DNA of 8,827 bases from the NCBI GenBank assembly GCA_946886275.1, contig CAMPIH010000094.1, positions 1-8,827 of the forward strand, read 5' to 3'. This DNA comes from an uncultured Sphingosinicella sp. GTDB taxonomy: Bacteria; Pseudomonadota; Alphaproteobacteria; Sphingomonadales; Sphingomonadaceae. Below the pieces are notes generated by a model that ran no database searches, had not been told where the DNA came from, and saw nothing but the letters and a program-made list of their open reading frames with translations. Positions 1 through 5,894 of the stretch are shown one piece after another. The position numbers and the translations under genes were made by a program. Position 1 is the stretch's first letter. Each line of letters begins with the position of its first letter.

Positions 1-1091
1 TGGTCCAGCTCTGCCGCGAGGCGGCCTCGCTCTACGATCCGCGCGAATATGACGTCGTCGTCGCCAGCGGCGAGCAGGTCACGAGCGGCCTGCTGGCGAT
101 CACCCTGCAGGGCATGGGGCTCAACGCCCGCTCCTATATGGGTTGGCAATTGCCGATCCGGGCCAGCGGCCATGCGGCGGCCCTGATCGACCATATCGAC
201 GCCGACATTCTCGAGCGGGTCTTCGGGGAAGGGGGGATCGCCGTCATTCCCGGCTTCCAGGGCGTCACTCAGGAAGGCGATCTCGCGACCCTGGGGCGAG
301 GCGGATCCGATACGTCCGCGGTGGCGCTCGCTGCGGCGATCAAGGCCGACCGCTGCGACATCTATACCGACGTCGACGGGGTCTACACGACCGATCCGAG
401 GATCGTCCCGCAGGCCCGCAAGCTGGCGCTGGTGACCTATGAGGAAATGCTCGAGCTCGCCAGCGTCGGCGCCAAGGTCCTTCAGACAAGGTCGGTCGGT
501 CTGGCGATGCGCTACAACATGCCGCTTCAGGTCCTCTCGTCGTTCGAGGACCGGCCGGGAACATTGATCGTCGGCGACGAGGCAATCGAGGACAGCAAGA
601 TGGAACGCAACGTCATCACCGGCATCGCCCACGACAAGAACGAGGCGCGGATCACGCTTACCGGGCTTCCCGATCAGCCGGGGACGGTGGCGGCGATCTT
701 CGCCCCGCTCGCCGAAGCCGGGATCAACGTCGACATGATCGTCCAGAGCGTGCCTCGGGCCGGAGAGCCAAGCACTCTCACCTTCACCGTTCCGACCGCG
801 TCGCTCACCCACAGCGTCGCCGAACTCGACAAGGCGAAGGCGAAGATCGGCTTCGACGAGCTGCTCACCGACACCAATGTCGTCAAGGTCAGCGCCGTCG
901 GCGTCGGGATGCGCTCGAACGCCGGTATCGCGGCCAGGATGTTCCAGACCCTCGCCGACCGCGGGATCAACATCCTCGCCATCACCACCAGCGAGATCAA
1001 GGTCTCGGTCCTCATTCCGGAGGAATATACCGAGCTCGCGGTTCGGGTTCTTCACACCGCCTACGGTCTCGATTCGGAGGATAAGGAATGA
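1..1091 (+). CDS. lysC: Aspartate kinase (aspartokinase), 5' end missing
   Basis: Aspartokinase phosphorylates L-aspartate with ATP, the first committed step to lysine (and diaminopimelate), threonine and methionine, in the cytoplasm. The reading frame is open from base 3 (first full codon GTC) to TGA at 1089-1091, giving 362 residues. The family is usually about 405-420 residues, so roughly 45-55 N-terminal residues lie upstream. Visible motifs are VASGEQVTSGLL near the start, the kinase signature GRGGSDTSAVALAAA (about 294-338) and DVDGVYTTDPR (about 369-401). Two C-terminal ACT domains follow, beginning near 612 (ITGIAHDKNEARITLTG) and 885 (VSAVGVGMRSNAGIAARMF), ending in the typical ITTSEIKVSVLI. 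ACT domains are the allosteric sites for lysine and/or threonine in this family. The stop overlaps the next start as ATGA, implying translational coupling. An internal start may yield a separate beta subunit (own entry). Identification is secure; the effector specificity is not. Confidence 0.96.
   Translation, partial: VQLCREAASLYDPREYDVVVASGEQVTSGLLAITLQGMGLNARSYMGWQLPIRASGHAAALIDHIDADILERVFGEGGIAVIPGFQGVTQEGDLATLGRGGSDTSAVALAAAIKADRCDIYTDVDGVYTTDPRIVPQARKLALVTYEEMLELASVGAKVLQTRSVGLAMRYNMPLQVLSSFEDRPGTLIVGDEAIEDSKMERNVITGIAHDKNEARITLTGLPDQPGTVAAIFAPLAEAGINVDMIVQSVPRAGEPSTLTFTVPTASLTHSVAELDKAKAKIGFDELLTDTNVVKVSAVGVGMRSNAGIAARMFQTLADRGINILAITTSEIKVSVLIPEEYTELAVRVLHTAYGLDSEDKE
600..1091 (+). 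CDS. Possible internal-start beta subunit of aspartokinase (ACT domains only)
   Basis: Inside lysC and in its frame, an ATG at 600-602 is preceded by GAGGA (588-592) with a 7-base gap, a well-spaced Shine-Dalgarno. The product would be 163 residues starting MERNVITGIAHDK, i.e. the two ACT domains alone. In alpha2beta2 aspartokinases (Bacillus subtilis aspartokinase II, Corynebacterium glutamicum LysC) a regulatory beta subunit of about 160-170 residues is translated from an in-frame start at this place. From memory the C. glutamicum beta subunit begins MEEAVLTGVATDK, which aligns residue for residue with this start. The sequence shows the start, the SD and the position; that it is used here is inference. 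GAGGA also occurs by chance in GC-rich genes, so this stays an alternative product of lysC, not a separate gene. Confidence 0.4.
   Translation: MERNVITGIAHDKNEARITLTGLPDQPGTVAAIFAPLAEAGINVDMIVQSVPRAGEPSTLTFTVPTASLTHSVAELDKAKAKIGFDELLTDTNVVKVSAVGVGMRSNAGIAARMFQTLADRGINILAITTSEIKVSVLIPEEYTELAVRVLHTAYGLDSEDKE
1076..1080 (+). promoter_or_regulatory. Ribosome binding site of the flavoprotein gene, inside the lysC end
   Basis: GGAGG lies 7 bases before the ATG at 1088. This near-perfect anti-16S match within the last codons of lysC supports the 1088 start, and with the ATGA overlap it points to coupled translation. Confidence 0.8.
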
Positions 1092-2155
1092 CCAGCGAAG
1101 TGGTCCGCGAGGCCGCCAATCAAGGCGAGGAGAATGTCGGCCACGACCGGCTTCGCCGGCTGATGAAGCGCGGCACCGACTTTCTCGGCTGCGAAGTCGC
1201 GATCCTTGGCGGCGCGATGAGCTGGATCTCGGAGCGAAACCTCGTCTCAGCTCTGTCCAACGCCGGCGCGTTCGGGGTGATCGCCTGCGGCGCGATGACT
1301 CCCGATCTGCTCGACTCCGAGATCGCCGCGACCAAGGCGCTGACCAGGCGCCCGTTCGGGGTCAATCTCATCACCATGCACCCGATGCTTTCGGAGCTGA
1401 TCCAGGTCTGCGCCGATCATCGGGTGAGCCATGTCGTCCTCGCCGGCGGCTTGCCGCCGCCCGGCGCGATCGATCGGATCAAGGGCAATGGCGCGAAGCT
1501 GATCTGTTTCGCCCCTGCACTGGCCTTGGCGAAGAAGCTGATCAGGTCCGGAGTCGATGCGCTCGTCATCGAGGGCATGGAGGCGGGCGGCCATATCGGC
1601 CCGGTTTCCACCTCGGTTCTGGCCCAGGAGATATTGCCGGCTTTGTCGGCCGACGTCCCGATCTTCGTCGCCGGCGGGATCGGCCATGGCGGACTCATCG
1701 CCGGCTATCTCGAAATGGGCGCGGTCGGAGTCCAGCTCGGTACCCGCTTCGTCTGCGCGACCGAATGCATCGCCCATCCCAATTTCAAGAAGGCCTTCAT
1801 CCGGGCCTCGGCGCGCGACGCCGTCACCTCGGTCCAGATCGATCCGCGATTGCCCGTCATTCCGGTTCGCGCGCTCAGGAACCGGGAGATGGAGAGTTTC
1901 GCGGCGAAGCAGCGCGAAGTGGCCAATCTGCTCGATACGGGCGAGGTCGAGATGGCCGAGGCCCAGCTTCAGATCGAACATTATTGGGCCGGAGCGCTTC
2001 GCCGGGCGGTGATCGACGGCGACGTCGAGAGCGGCTCGGTCATGGCCGGCCAATCGGTCGGCATGGTCAAGGAAGAGGCGGCCGCGGCCGACATCCTCCG
2101 CCAGCTGGTCGACGAAGCCGCGCACGCGCTGGAGCGCCGCTCCGTCCACGCCTGA
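1088..2155 (+). CDS. Nitronate monooxygenase / FabK-like FMN flavoprotein
   Basis: This 355-residue protein has the TIM-barrel flavoprotein fold of the nitronate monooxygenase (2-nitropropane dioxygenase)/FabK family, which oxidises alkyl nitronates or, in FabK, reduces enoyl-ACP. Visible motifs are GAFGVIACGAMTPD (60-73, N-terminal strand region), GVNLI (91-95), VLAGGLPP (117-124), VIEGMEAGGHIG (160-171, FMN region and H169 at the family's catalytic histidine position), FVAGGIGHGG (193-202) and GVQLGTRFVCATE (214-226, FMN phosphate loop). The tail GDVESGSVMAGQSVGMV (311-327) resembles the C-terminus of FabK-type members. The start is set by GGAGG at 1076-1080; M26 is a less likely alternative because it lacks as good a site. 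About 25 N-terminal residues precede the usual family start. It overlaps lysC by 4 bases, so the two share a transcript. The family is often annotated 'nitronate monooxygenase', but the true substrate here is unknown and a reductase role is possible. Confidence 0.87.
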   Translation: MTSEVVREAANQGEENVGHDRLRRLMKRGTDFLGCEVAILGGAMSWISERNLVSALSNAGAFGVIACGAMTPDLLDSEIAATKALTRRPFGVNLITMHPMLSELIQVCADHRVSHVVLAGGLPPPGAIDRIKGNGAKLICFAPALALAKKLIRSGVDALVIEGMEAGGHIGPVSTSVLAQEILPALSADVPIFVAGGIGHGGLIAGYLEMGAVGVQLGTRFVCATECIAHPNFKKAFIRASARDAVTSVQIDPRLPVIPVRALRNREMESFAAKQREVANLLDTGEVEMAEAQLQIEHYWAGALRRAVIDGDVESGSVMAGQSVGMVKEEAAAADILRQLVDEAAHALERRSVHA

Positions 2156-2170
2156 GCCCGGCTCCGCTCA

Positions 2171-2208
2171 AAAGCTAGCGGCGGCGATCTGCTTCCGGAT
2201 TGCCGCCG
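2171..2208 (-). terminator. Weak candidate terminator hairpin at the end of the small minus-strand gene
   Basis: CGGCGGCGAT (2179-2188) and ATTGCCGCCG (2199-2208) form a GC-rich stem around a 10-base loop. Read on the minus strand the stem is followed after a few bases by TTTT (2171-2174 complement), close to the gene's TAG. The T run is short and one internal position does not pair on the minus strand. The hairpin overlaps the last codons of the gene. It might also slow transcription leaving the lysC operon on the plus strand, but there is no T run on that side. Confidence 0.3.
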
Positions 2209-2486
2209 ATATTCTCGCGCACGACCGCCGGTATGGCGCAGCCGTCGAGCTGGCGGAGCACAGTCAGCTCGAGCCGGCCCGGGGGAAGCTGGTCGAGGCG
2301 CCGCGCCTGGGCTCCGGCCACTCGATCGGCCTGGCGAACCCGAGCGTTCGGACAATCCTCGGCTTCGTCCTCGGTGTCGGCAAAGGATCTCACGACAAGC
2401 GGGTCTGGCCGGGAATCGGGGCCGACTGCGCTCGCCGCTGGGGTCGTCGGCGCCGTCGCGAGTCCGAGAAGGAACATGAACAGCAT
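2175..2486 (-). CDS. Small probable secreted protein of unknown function, two cysteines
   Basis: I do not recognise a named family. The protein has 103 residues. It begins with a short hydrophobic segment (MLFMFLLGLATAP) and an Ala-rich region ending TPAASA before VGPD, a plausible signal peptide cleaved near residue 20. The mature part of about 83 residues is charged, with cysteines at 45 (EDCPNA) and 83 (LDGCAIP) that could form one periplasmic disulfide. Its middle reads ADRVAGAQARRLDQLPPGRLELTVLRQLDGC, and the end is basic (EADRRR). The start ATG at 2486-2484 is chosen because AAGGGAG (2499-2493) sits 6 bases upstream and because everything upstream in the same frame is the antisense shadow of ptsP. 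A second ATG at 2477 is possible. It runs convergently with the lysC operon and divergently from ptsP. An extended -10 element lies just upstream. Short secreted proteins of similar make-up are common in sphingomonads, but that comparison is from memory. Confidence 0.72.
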   Translation of the reverse strand: MLFMFLLGLATAPTTPAASAVGPDSRPDPLVVRSFADTEDEAEDCPNARVRQADRVAGAQARRLDQLPPGRLELTVLRQLDGCAIPAVVRENIGGNPEADRRR

Positions 2487-2492
2487 GAGTGA

Positions 2493-2499
2493 CTCCCTT
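2493..2499 (-). promoter_or_regulatory. Ribosome binding site deciding the start of the small secreted protein
   Basis: On the minus strand AAGGGAG stands 6 bases before the ATG at 2486. It separates the true small gene from the long antisense frame that continues upstream through ptsP. Confidence 0.65.
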
Positions 2500-2508
2500 G
2501 TTCCGGAG

Positions 2509-2537
2509 AGAATAGCATTTCCGCCCGGTTCGTGGAA
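2509..2537 (-). promoter_or_regulatory. Candidate extended -10 promoter of the small minus-strand gene
   Basis: Reading the minus strand, TGC-TATTCT (2517-2509) is an extended -10 element matching TATAAT at 4 of 6 positions. A poor -35 candidate, TTCCAC, lies 17 bases upstream (about 2537-2532). Initiation near 2502 would give a leader of about 16 bases that still holds the ribosome binding site. Moderate evidence only. Confidence 0.35.
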
Positions 2538-2624
2538 GTTCGACGCAGTGGACGGCGGCGAGCGGCTCCTGCGCGCGGCAAGTGGGGCTTTCGGACCTTG
2601 CCGGCTTTCTGGTAGCGACGGATC

Positions 2625-4898
2625 ATGCCGACTGCCTCCGCCACATCCGCCCGCGAGATCCTGACCGGTCTCCACGAGGTGATGGCGTCGCGTCTTGGCG
2701 CTCAGGCCAAGCTCAACAAGGTCGTCAAGATCATCGCCGAGGCGCTCGCGAGCGAGGTCTGCTCGATCTACCTCCTTCGCGCCGGGCTGCTCGAGCTGTT
2801 CGCCACCGTCGGCCTCAATCAGAGCGCGGTCCATGTCACCAAGCTCGCGCTCGGCGAGGGTCTCGTCGGGACGATCGCCAAGGACGTTGCGATCCTCAAC
2901 CTGGCGGAGGCGGCCAGCCATCCGGAATTCGCCTATCGCCCCGAAACCGGTGAGGAATTGTACCACAGCTTCGCCGGAGTCCCGATCGTCCGAAAGGAAC
3001 GCTCGATCGGGGTGCTCGCCGTCCAGCATGCCGAGCCGCGCGCCTATGACGAGCTCGAGATCGAGGCGCTCCAGACGGTGGCGATGGTGCTGTCGGAGCT
3101 GATCGCCAATGCCGGCCTCGCCGACAAGGCCAGCGCCGATACCGGCAACAACCGCGATTCGGGCCAGGCCCGGCTCGTCGGGCTCAAGCTCGTCACCGGA
3201 ATGGCCAGGGGCCATGCCGTCTATCACCAGCCGCGGGTCCTGATCGAGCATACCGTCGCCGAGGACATCGAGGCCGAGCGCCTCCGCGTCTATTCCGCCT
3301 TCGCCCGGATGCGCGAGCAGATCGACGCGATGACCAACCAGGCCGAGTTCGGCAATGTCGGCGAACATCAGGAGGTCCTCGAGACCTACAAGATGTTCGC
3401 CTATGACGAAGGCTGGTCGAGGCGGATCAACGACGCGATCGATTCCGGCCTCACCGCCGAAGCGGCGATCGAGCGGGTCAGGCAGCGCATGCAGATGCGG
3501 ATGCGCCAGATCGACGACGCCCTGCTCCAGGACCGGATGCACGATCTCGACGATCTGTCGAACCGGCTGCTCCGGATCGTGTCAGGACAACTCGGAACCG
3601 CGGCCCAGACCGGATTGCCACAGGACACGATCCTCATCGCCCGCAATCTCGGGCCCGCCGAGCTACTCGAATATGATCGGCGAAAGCTGAAGGGGGTGGT
3701 CCTCGAAGAAGGCTCTCTGACCGCTCATGTCACGATCGTCGCCAGGGCGATGGGCGTTCCGATGCTCGGCCGGGTGGCCAATGTCCGACAGCTGATCAGC
3801 GAGGGCGATTTCCTCCTTCTCGACGGTGGCGACGCGGTCGCCTTCGCCCGGCCGACCCCGGCGGTGCAGGAGGCGTTCAATACAAAGCTCGCGCTGAGCC
3901 AGAAGCGGCGGGCCGAATATGCGGCGGTCAAGGATCTGCCGCCGGTCACCACCGACGGCACCCGAGTGGCGGTGATGGTGAATGCCGGGCTCCGCGACGA
4001 CGTCGCTGCGCTTGGCGCGACCGGCGCCGATGGCATCGGCCTGTTCCGGACCGAGTTCCAGTTCCTCGTCTCGGCGACGCTTCCGAGACGGGAAAGCCAG
4101 CAGCGGCTGTACAAATCGGTGCTCGACGCGGCCGGCGACAAGCCGGTCGTGTTCCGAACCGTGGACGTCGGCGGCGACAAGCAGCTTCCCTATCTTCGCG
4201 GCGCCGGCGACGGCGAGGAGAATCCGGCCATGGGCTGGCGCGCGCTCCGCCTCGCGCTCGACCGCGACACGCTCATGAAGGCCCAGGCCCGCGCGCTGCT
4301 CGAGGCGGCCGGGGGACGCGATCTCGACATCATGTTTCCGATGGTGTCCGAACCCTGGGAGTTCGATGCCGCCAAGGCTTTGGTCGAGGAGCAGCGCAAC
4401 TGGCTCGCCCAGCGCAAGAAGCTGCTTCCATGCCATATCCGCTACGGCGCGATGCTCGAAGTGCCGTCGCTCGCCGAGCTTCTGGATCTGTTGTTGCCGA
4501 AGGTGGATTTCGTCTCGGTGGGAACCAACGATCTCACCCAGTTCCTGTTCGCTGCGGACCGCTCCAATCCGCGGCTCGCCGAACGCTATGACTGGCTGTC
4601 GCCGGCGATCCTGCGATTCCTTCGCCGGATCGTTCAAGCGGCCGAGGAGCATGAGGTGCCGCTTGCGGTTTGCGGCGAGATGGGCGGGCGAACTCTGGAA
4701 GCGATGGCGCTCATCGGCATCGGCGTGAAGCGGCTGTCGATCACCCCGGTCGCAGTCGGGCCGATCAAGGCGATGATAAGGTCGCTCGACCGTTCCGCCA
4801 TCGCCAGGGAAATGGACAAGGTGCTCAAGAATCCGCCCAAGGACCTGCGCTCGACGCTGAGCCGCTGGGCGGACCGAAACGGCGTGTCCATGGCCTGA
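2625..4898 (+). CDS. ptsP: Phosphoenolpyruvate-protein phosphotransferase PtsP (Enzyme I Ntr)
   Basis: PtsP takes phosphate from phosphoenolpyruvate and passes it to the HPr-like protein NPr, which phosphorylates EIIA-Ntr, a cytoplasmic regulatory cascade rather than a sugar transporter. The 757 residues show an N-terminal GAF domain (about 26-162, with EVCSIYLLR and HSFAGVPIVR), an Enzyme I N-terminal/HPr-binding region from about 186, the mobile phosphohistidine domain (about 340-415) and the PEP-binding barrel (about 435-735). Catalytic residues are all present: phospho-accepting H368 (LTAHVTIVAR), R475 (GLFRTEF), R511 (RTVDVGGDK), E612 (MLEVPS), N635/D636 (GTNDLTQF) and C683 (VCGEMGG). 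Spacings between most of them equal those remembered for E. coli Enzyme I (H189, R296, R332, E431, D455, C502). In related proteins the GAF domain senses nitrogen state (glutamine in some alphaproteobacteria). The partners ptsO and ptsN are not in this window. The start MPTASATSAREIL has a weak ribosome site; ATG 2682 is an alternative. Confidence 0.96.
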   Translation: MPTASATSAREILTGLHEVMASRLGAQAKLNKVVKIIAEALASEVCSIYLLRAGLLELFATVGLNQSAVHVTKLALGEGLVGTIAKDVAILNLAEAASHPEFAYRPETGEELYHSFAGVPIVRKERSIGVLAVQHAEPRAYDELEIEALQTVAMVLSELIANAGLADKASADTGNNRDSGQARLVGLKLVTGMARGHAVYHQPRVLIEHTVAEDIEAERLRVYSAFARMREQIDAMTNQAEFGNVGEHQEVLETYKMFAYDEGWSRRINDAIDSGLTAEAAIERVRQRMQMRMRQIDDALLQDRMHDLDDLSNRLLRIVSGQLGTAAQTGLPQDTILIARNLGPAELLEYDRRKLKGVVLEEGSLTAHVTIVARAMGVPMLGRVANVRQLISEGDFLLLDGGDAVAFARPTPAVQEAFNTKLALSQKRRAEYAAVKDLPPVTTDGTRVAVMVNAGLRDDVAALGATGADGIGLFRTEFQFLVSATLPRRESQQRLYKSVLDAAGDKPVVFRTVDVGGDKQLPYLRGAGDGEENPAMGWRALRLALDRDTLMKAQARALLEAAGGRDLDIMFPMVSEPWEFDAAKALVEEQRNWLAQRKKLLPCHIRYGAMLEVPSLAELLDLLLPKVDFVSVGTNDLTQFLFAADRSNPRLAERYDWLSPAILRFLRRIVQAAEEHEVPLAVCGEMGGRTLEAMALIGIGVKRLSITPVAVGPIKAMIRSLDRSAIAREMDKVLKNPPKDLRSTLSRWADRNGVSMA

Positions 4899-4939
4899 TC
4901 GCCGTCCGGAGCGTCAGGCACTTCCTTGCGTTCCGTTGG

Positions 4940-4968
4940 TTGACAGGGCATCGCGCGGCGATGATGAG
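4940..4968 (+). promoter_or_regulatory. Candidate sigma-70 promoter of the RodZ-like gene
   Basis: A perfect -35 box TTGACA (4940-4945) lies in the 109-base gap after ptsP. Seventeen bases on, GATGAG (4963-4968) is a poor -10 (3 of 6). This would start transcription near 4975, about 30 bases before the ATG at 5008. The -35 is convincing and the -10 is not. It suggests that the RodZ-like gene can be transcribed independently of ptsP. Confidence 0.4.
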
Positions 4969-5007
4969 TTTGACCCGATACAGCGATTACGGGGACGAAA
5001 CAGCTTG

Positions 5008-5814
5008 ATGGCGGACCAGGATTTCGACCGGCAGTTCGACAGCGACTCGATCGGCGAGCGGCTGCGGCAGACGCGTGAGGCGAAAGGCATGAGCCTCGAC
5101 GAGGTCGCCAGCCAGACCCGGATTCCGATCCGCCACCTTCAGCATATCGAGCGGGAGGAATGGGACGCGCTGCCGGCGACCACCTATTGCGTCGGTTTCG
5201 CAAAGGCTTATGCCAATGCCGTCGGCCTCGACGGTCCCGAAGTGGCCCGCGAGCTTCGCGACCGGCTCGGCGGCACCCGGACCCGGGCCCCGGCGCCGGA
5301 ATATTACGAGCAGGCGGACCCCGCCCGCGTCCCGCCGAAATCGACTTTGGTGATCGCTGCGGTCGTCCTGGTCGTCTTCCTCGTCGGCTACCTGATCTGG
5401 CGGAGCACGCTCAACGACGAGCCGGTCACGCCCGGGGTCGAGGTCGCGGTGCCGGAGACGAAGGCGCCGCCGCAGGGCCAGCCCGCTCAACCGCAGCCGC
5501 TCCAGCCGCAGGCGCTCGCGGGTCAGCAGGTGACCCTGGTGGCGACGGAGGAGGTCTGGCTCAGGATCAGCGACGGCGGAAATTCGATCTTCGAGGGAAT
5601 CCTCCAGCCCGGCCAGCGTTTCGCCGTGCCGGCGACGGCCCAGCAGCCGGTGATCCGGACCGGCCGGCCGCAGGTGCTTCGAATCCTGGTCGGAGCGCGC
5701 GACATCGGGCCGATCGAGCCGGTCGAGCGGACGGTGGACAATATCAGTCTTCGCCCCGAAGCTCTCGCGGCTCGGCTCCAGGGGGCCGCACCGGCGGCGC
5801 CTCCGAGCCGCTGA
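5008..5814 (+). CDS. RodZ-like membrane-anchored helix-turn-helix protein
   Basis: This 268-residue protein has the RodZ plan. The N-terminal cytoplasmic HTH domain spans about 13-87 (IGERLRQTREAKGMSLDEVASQTRI, then the typical IEREEWDALPATTYCVGFAKAYANAVGLD). A single transmembrane helix spans 113-131 (TLVIAAVVLVVFLVGYLIW). A Pro/Gln-rich linker (about 150-170) and a C-terminal periplasmic beta domain like DUF4115 (about 172-252, VTLVATEEVWLRISDGG to DNISLRPE) follow. In RodZ the HTH binds MreB and links it to the elongation machinery for rod shape, so a morphogenetic role is likely but not shown; such HTH domains usually do not act as classical repressors. The frame is open further upstream to a TTG at 4936, but that would cover the candidate promoter, and MADQDFDRQF at 5008 fits better. 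GGGGA at 4991-4995 lies rather far from this ATG, and a TTG at 5005 is a possible start. It stands alone between ptsP and ybgF. Confidence 0.83.
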   Translation: MADQDFDRQFDSDSIGERLRQTREAKGMSLDEVASQTRIPIRHLQHIEREEWDALPATTYCVGFAKAYANAVGLDGPEVARELRDRLGGTRTRAPAPEYYEQADPARVPPKSTLVIAAVVLVVFLVGYLIWRSTLNDEPVTPGVEVAVPETKAPPQGQPAQPQPLQPQALAGQQVTLVATEEVWLRISDGGNSIFEGILQPGQRFAVPATAQQPVIRTGRPQVLRILVGARDIGPIEPVERTVDNISLRPEALAARLQGAAPAAPPSR

Positions 5815-5894
5815 CTTTCGCGCCTGCTTAAGGCTGGCGACAGACTCGATCCTTGAATAGGATGGGCTTCTATTCCGGTTGCGGGGGTTTGTTC
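5815..5894. other. Short gap before ybgF
   Basis: Eighty bases separate the RodZ-like gene from ybgF. A small hairpin ATCCT-TGAAT-AGGAT (5849-5863) is present, too short and without T run to call a terminator. No clear -35/-10 pair was found, so ybgF may be read from the upstream gene. Confidence 0.35.
5883..5887 (+). promoter_or_regulatory. Ribosome binding site deciding the ybgF start
   Basis: A G-rich run (GGGGG) ends 7 bases before the ATG at 5895. It favours this start, which opens directly with a signal peptide, over an upstream TTG at 5853 or ATG at 5862. Confidence 0.55.

Larger units (their letters stand above)
2487..2624. other. Divergent intergenic region between the small gene and ptsP
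   Basis: These 138 bases must drive two divergent genes. The minus-strand half holds the candidate extended -10 described separately. For ptsP I see no convincing -35/-10 pair and no strong Shine-Dalgarno directly before its ATG (the bases before 2625 read GCGACGGATC). No palindromic operator stands out. Confidence 0.5.

Noticed and set aside
1247..2149. 300-residue minus-strand open frame inside the flavoprotein gene
   Set aside because: Antisense of a clearly conserved flavoprotein; no start signals or domains.
877..2178. 433-residue plus-strand frame across the end of lysC and the flavoprotein gene
   Set aside because: Overlaps two well-identified genes in another frame; Arg/Ser/Pro-rich text typical of a shifted frame.
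2487..3542. Upstream extension of the small minus-strand gene (a 455-residue frame in total)
   Set aside because: It lies wholly antisense to the start of ptsP, has no recognisable domain, and the AAGGGAG-ATG at 2486 explains the real gene.
3663..4652. 329-residue minus-strand open frame inside ptsP
   Set aside because: Shadow frame of a GC-rich gene; composition rich in Arg/Gly/His/Leu without motifs, while ptsP on the other strand is unmistakable.
4894..4918. CCTGA...TCAGG inverted pair just after ptsP as terminator
   Set aside because: Only five pairs with a non-pairing interior and no T run.
4936..5007. Upstream TTG start for the RodZ-like gene
   Set aside because: The added 24 residues overlap the candidate TTGACA promoter and resemble no RodZ N-terminus; ATG 5008 fits the family.
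5853..5894. Upstream TTG (5853) or ATG (5862) start for ybgF
   Set aside because: These would put polar residues before the signal peptide; ATG 5895 has a G-rich ribosome site at proper distance.
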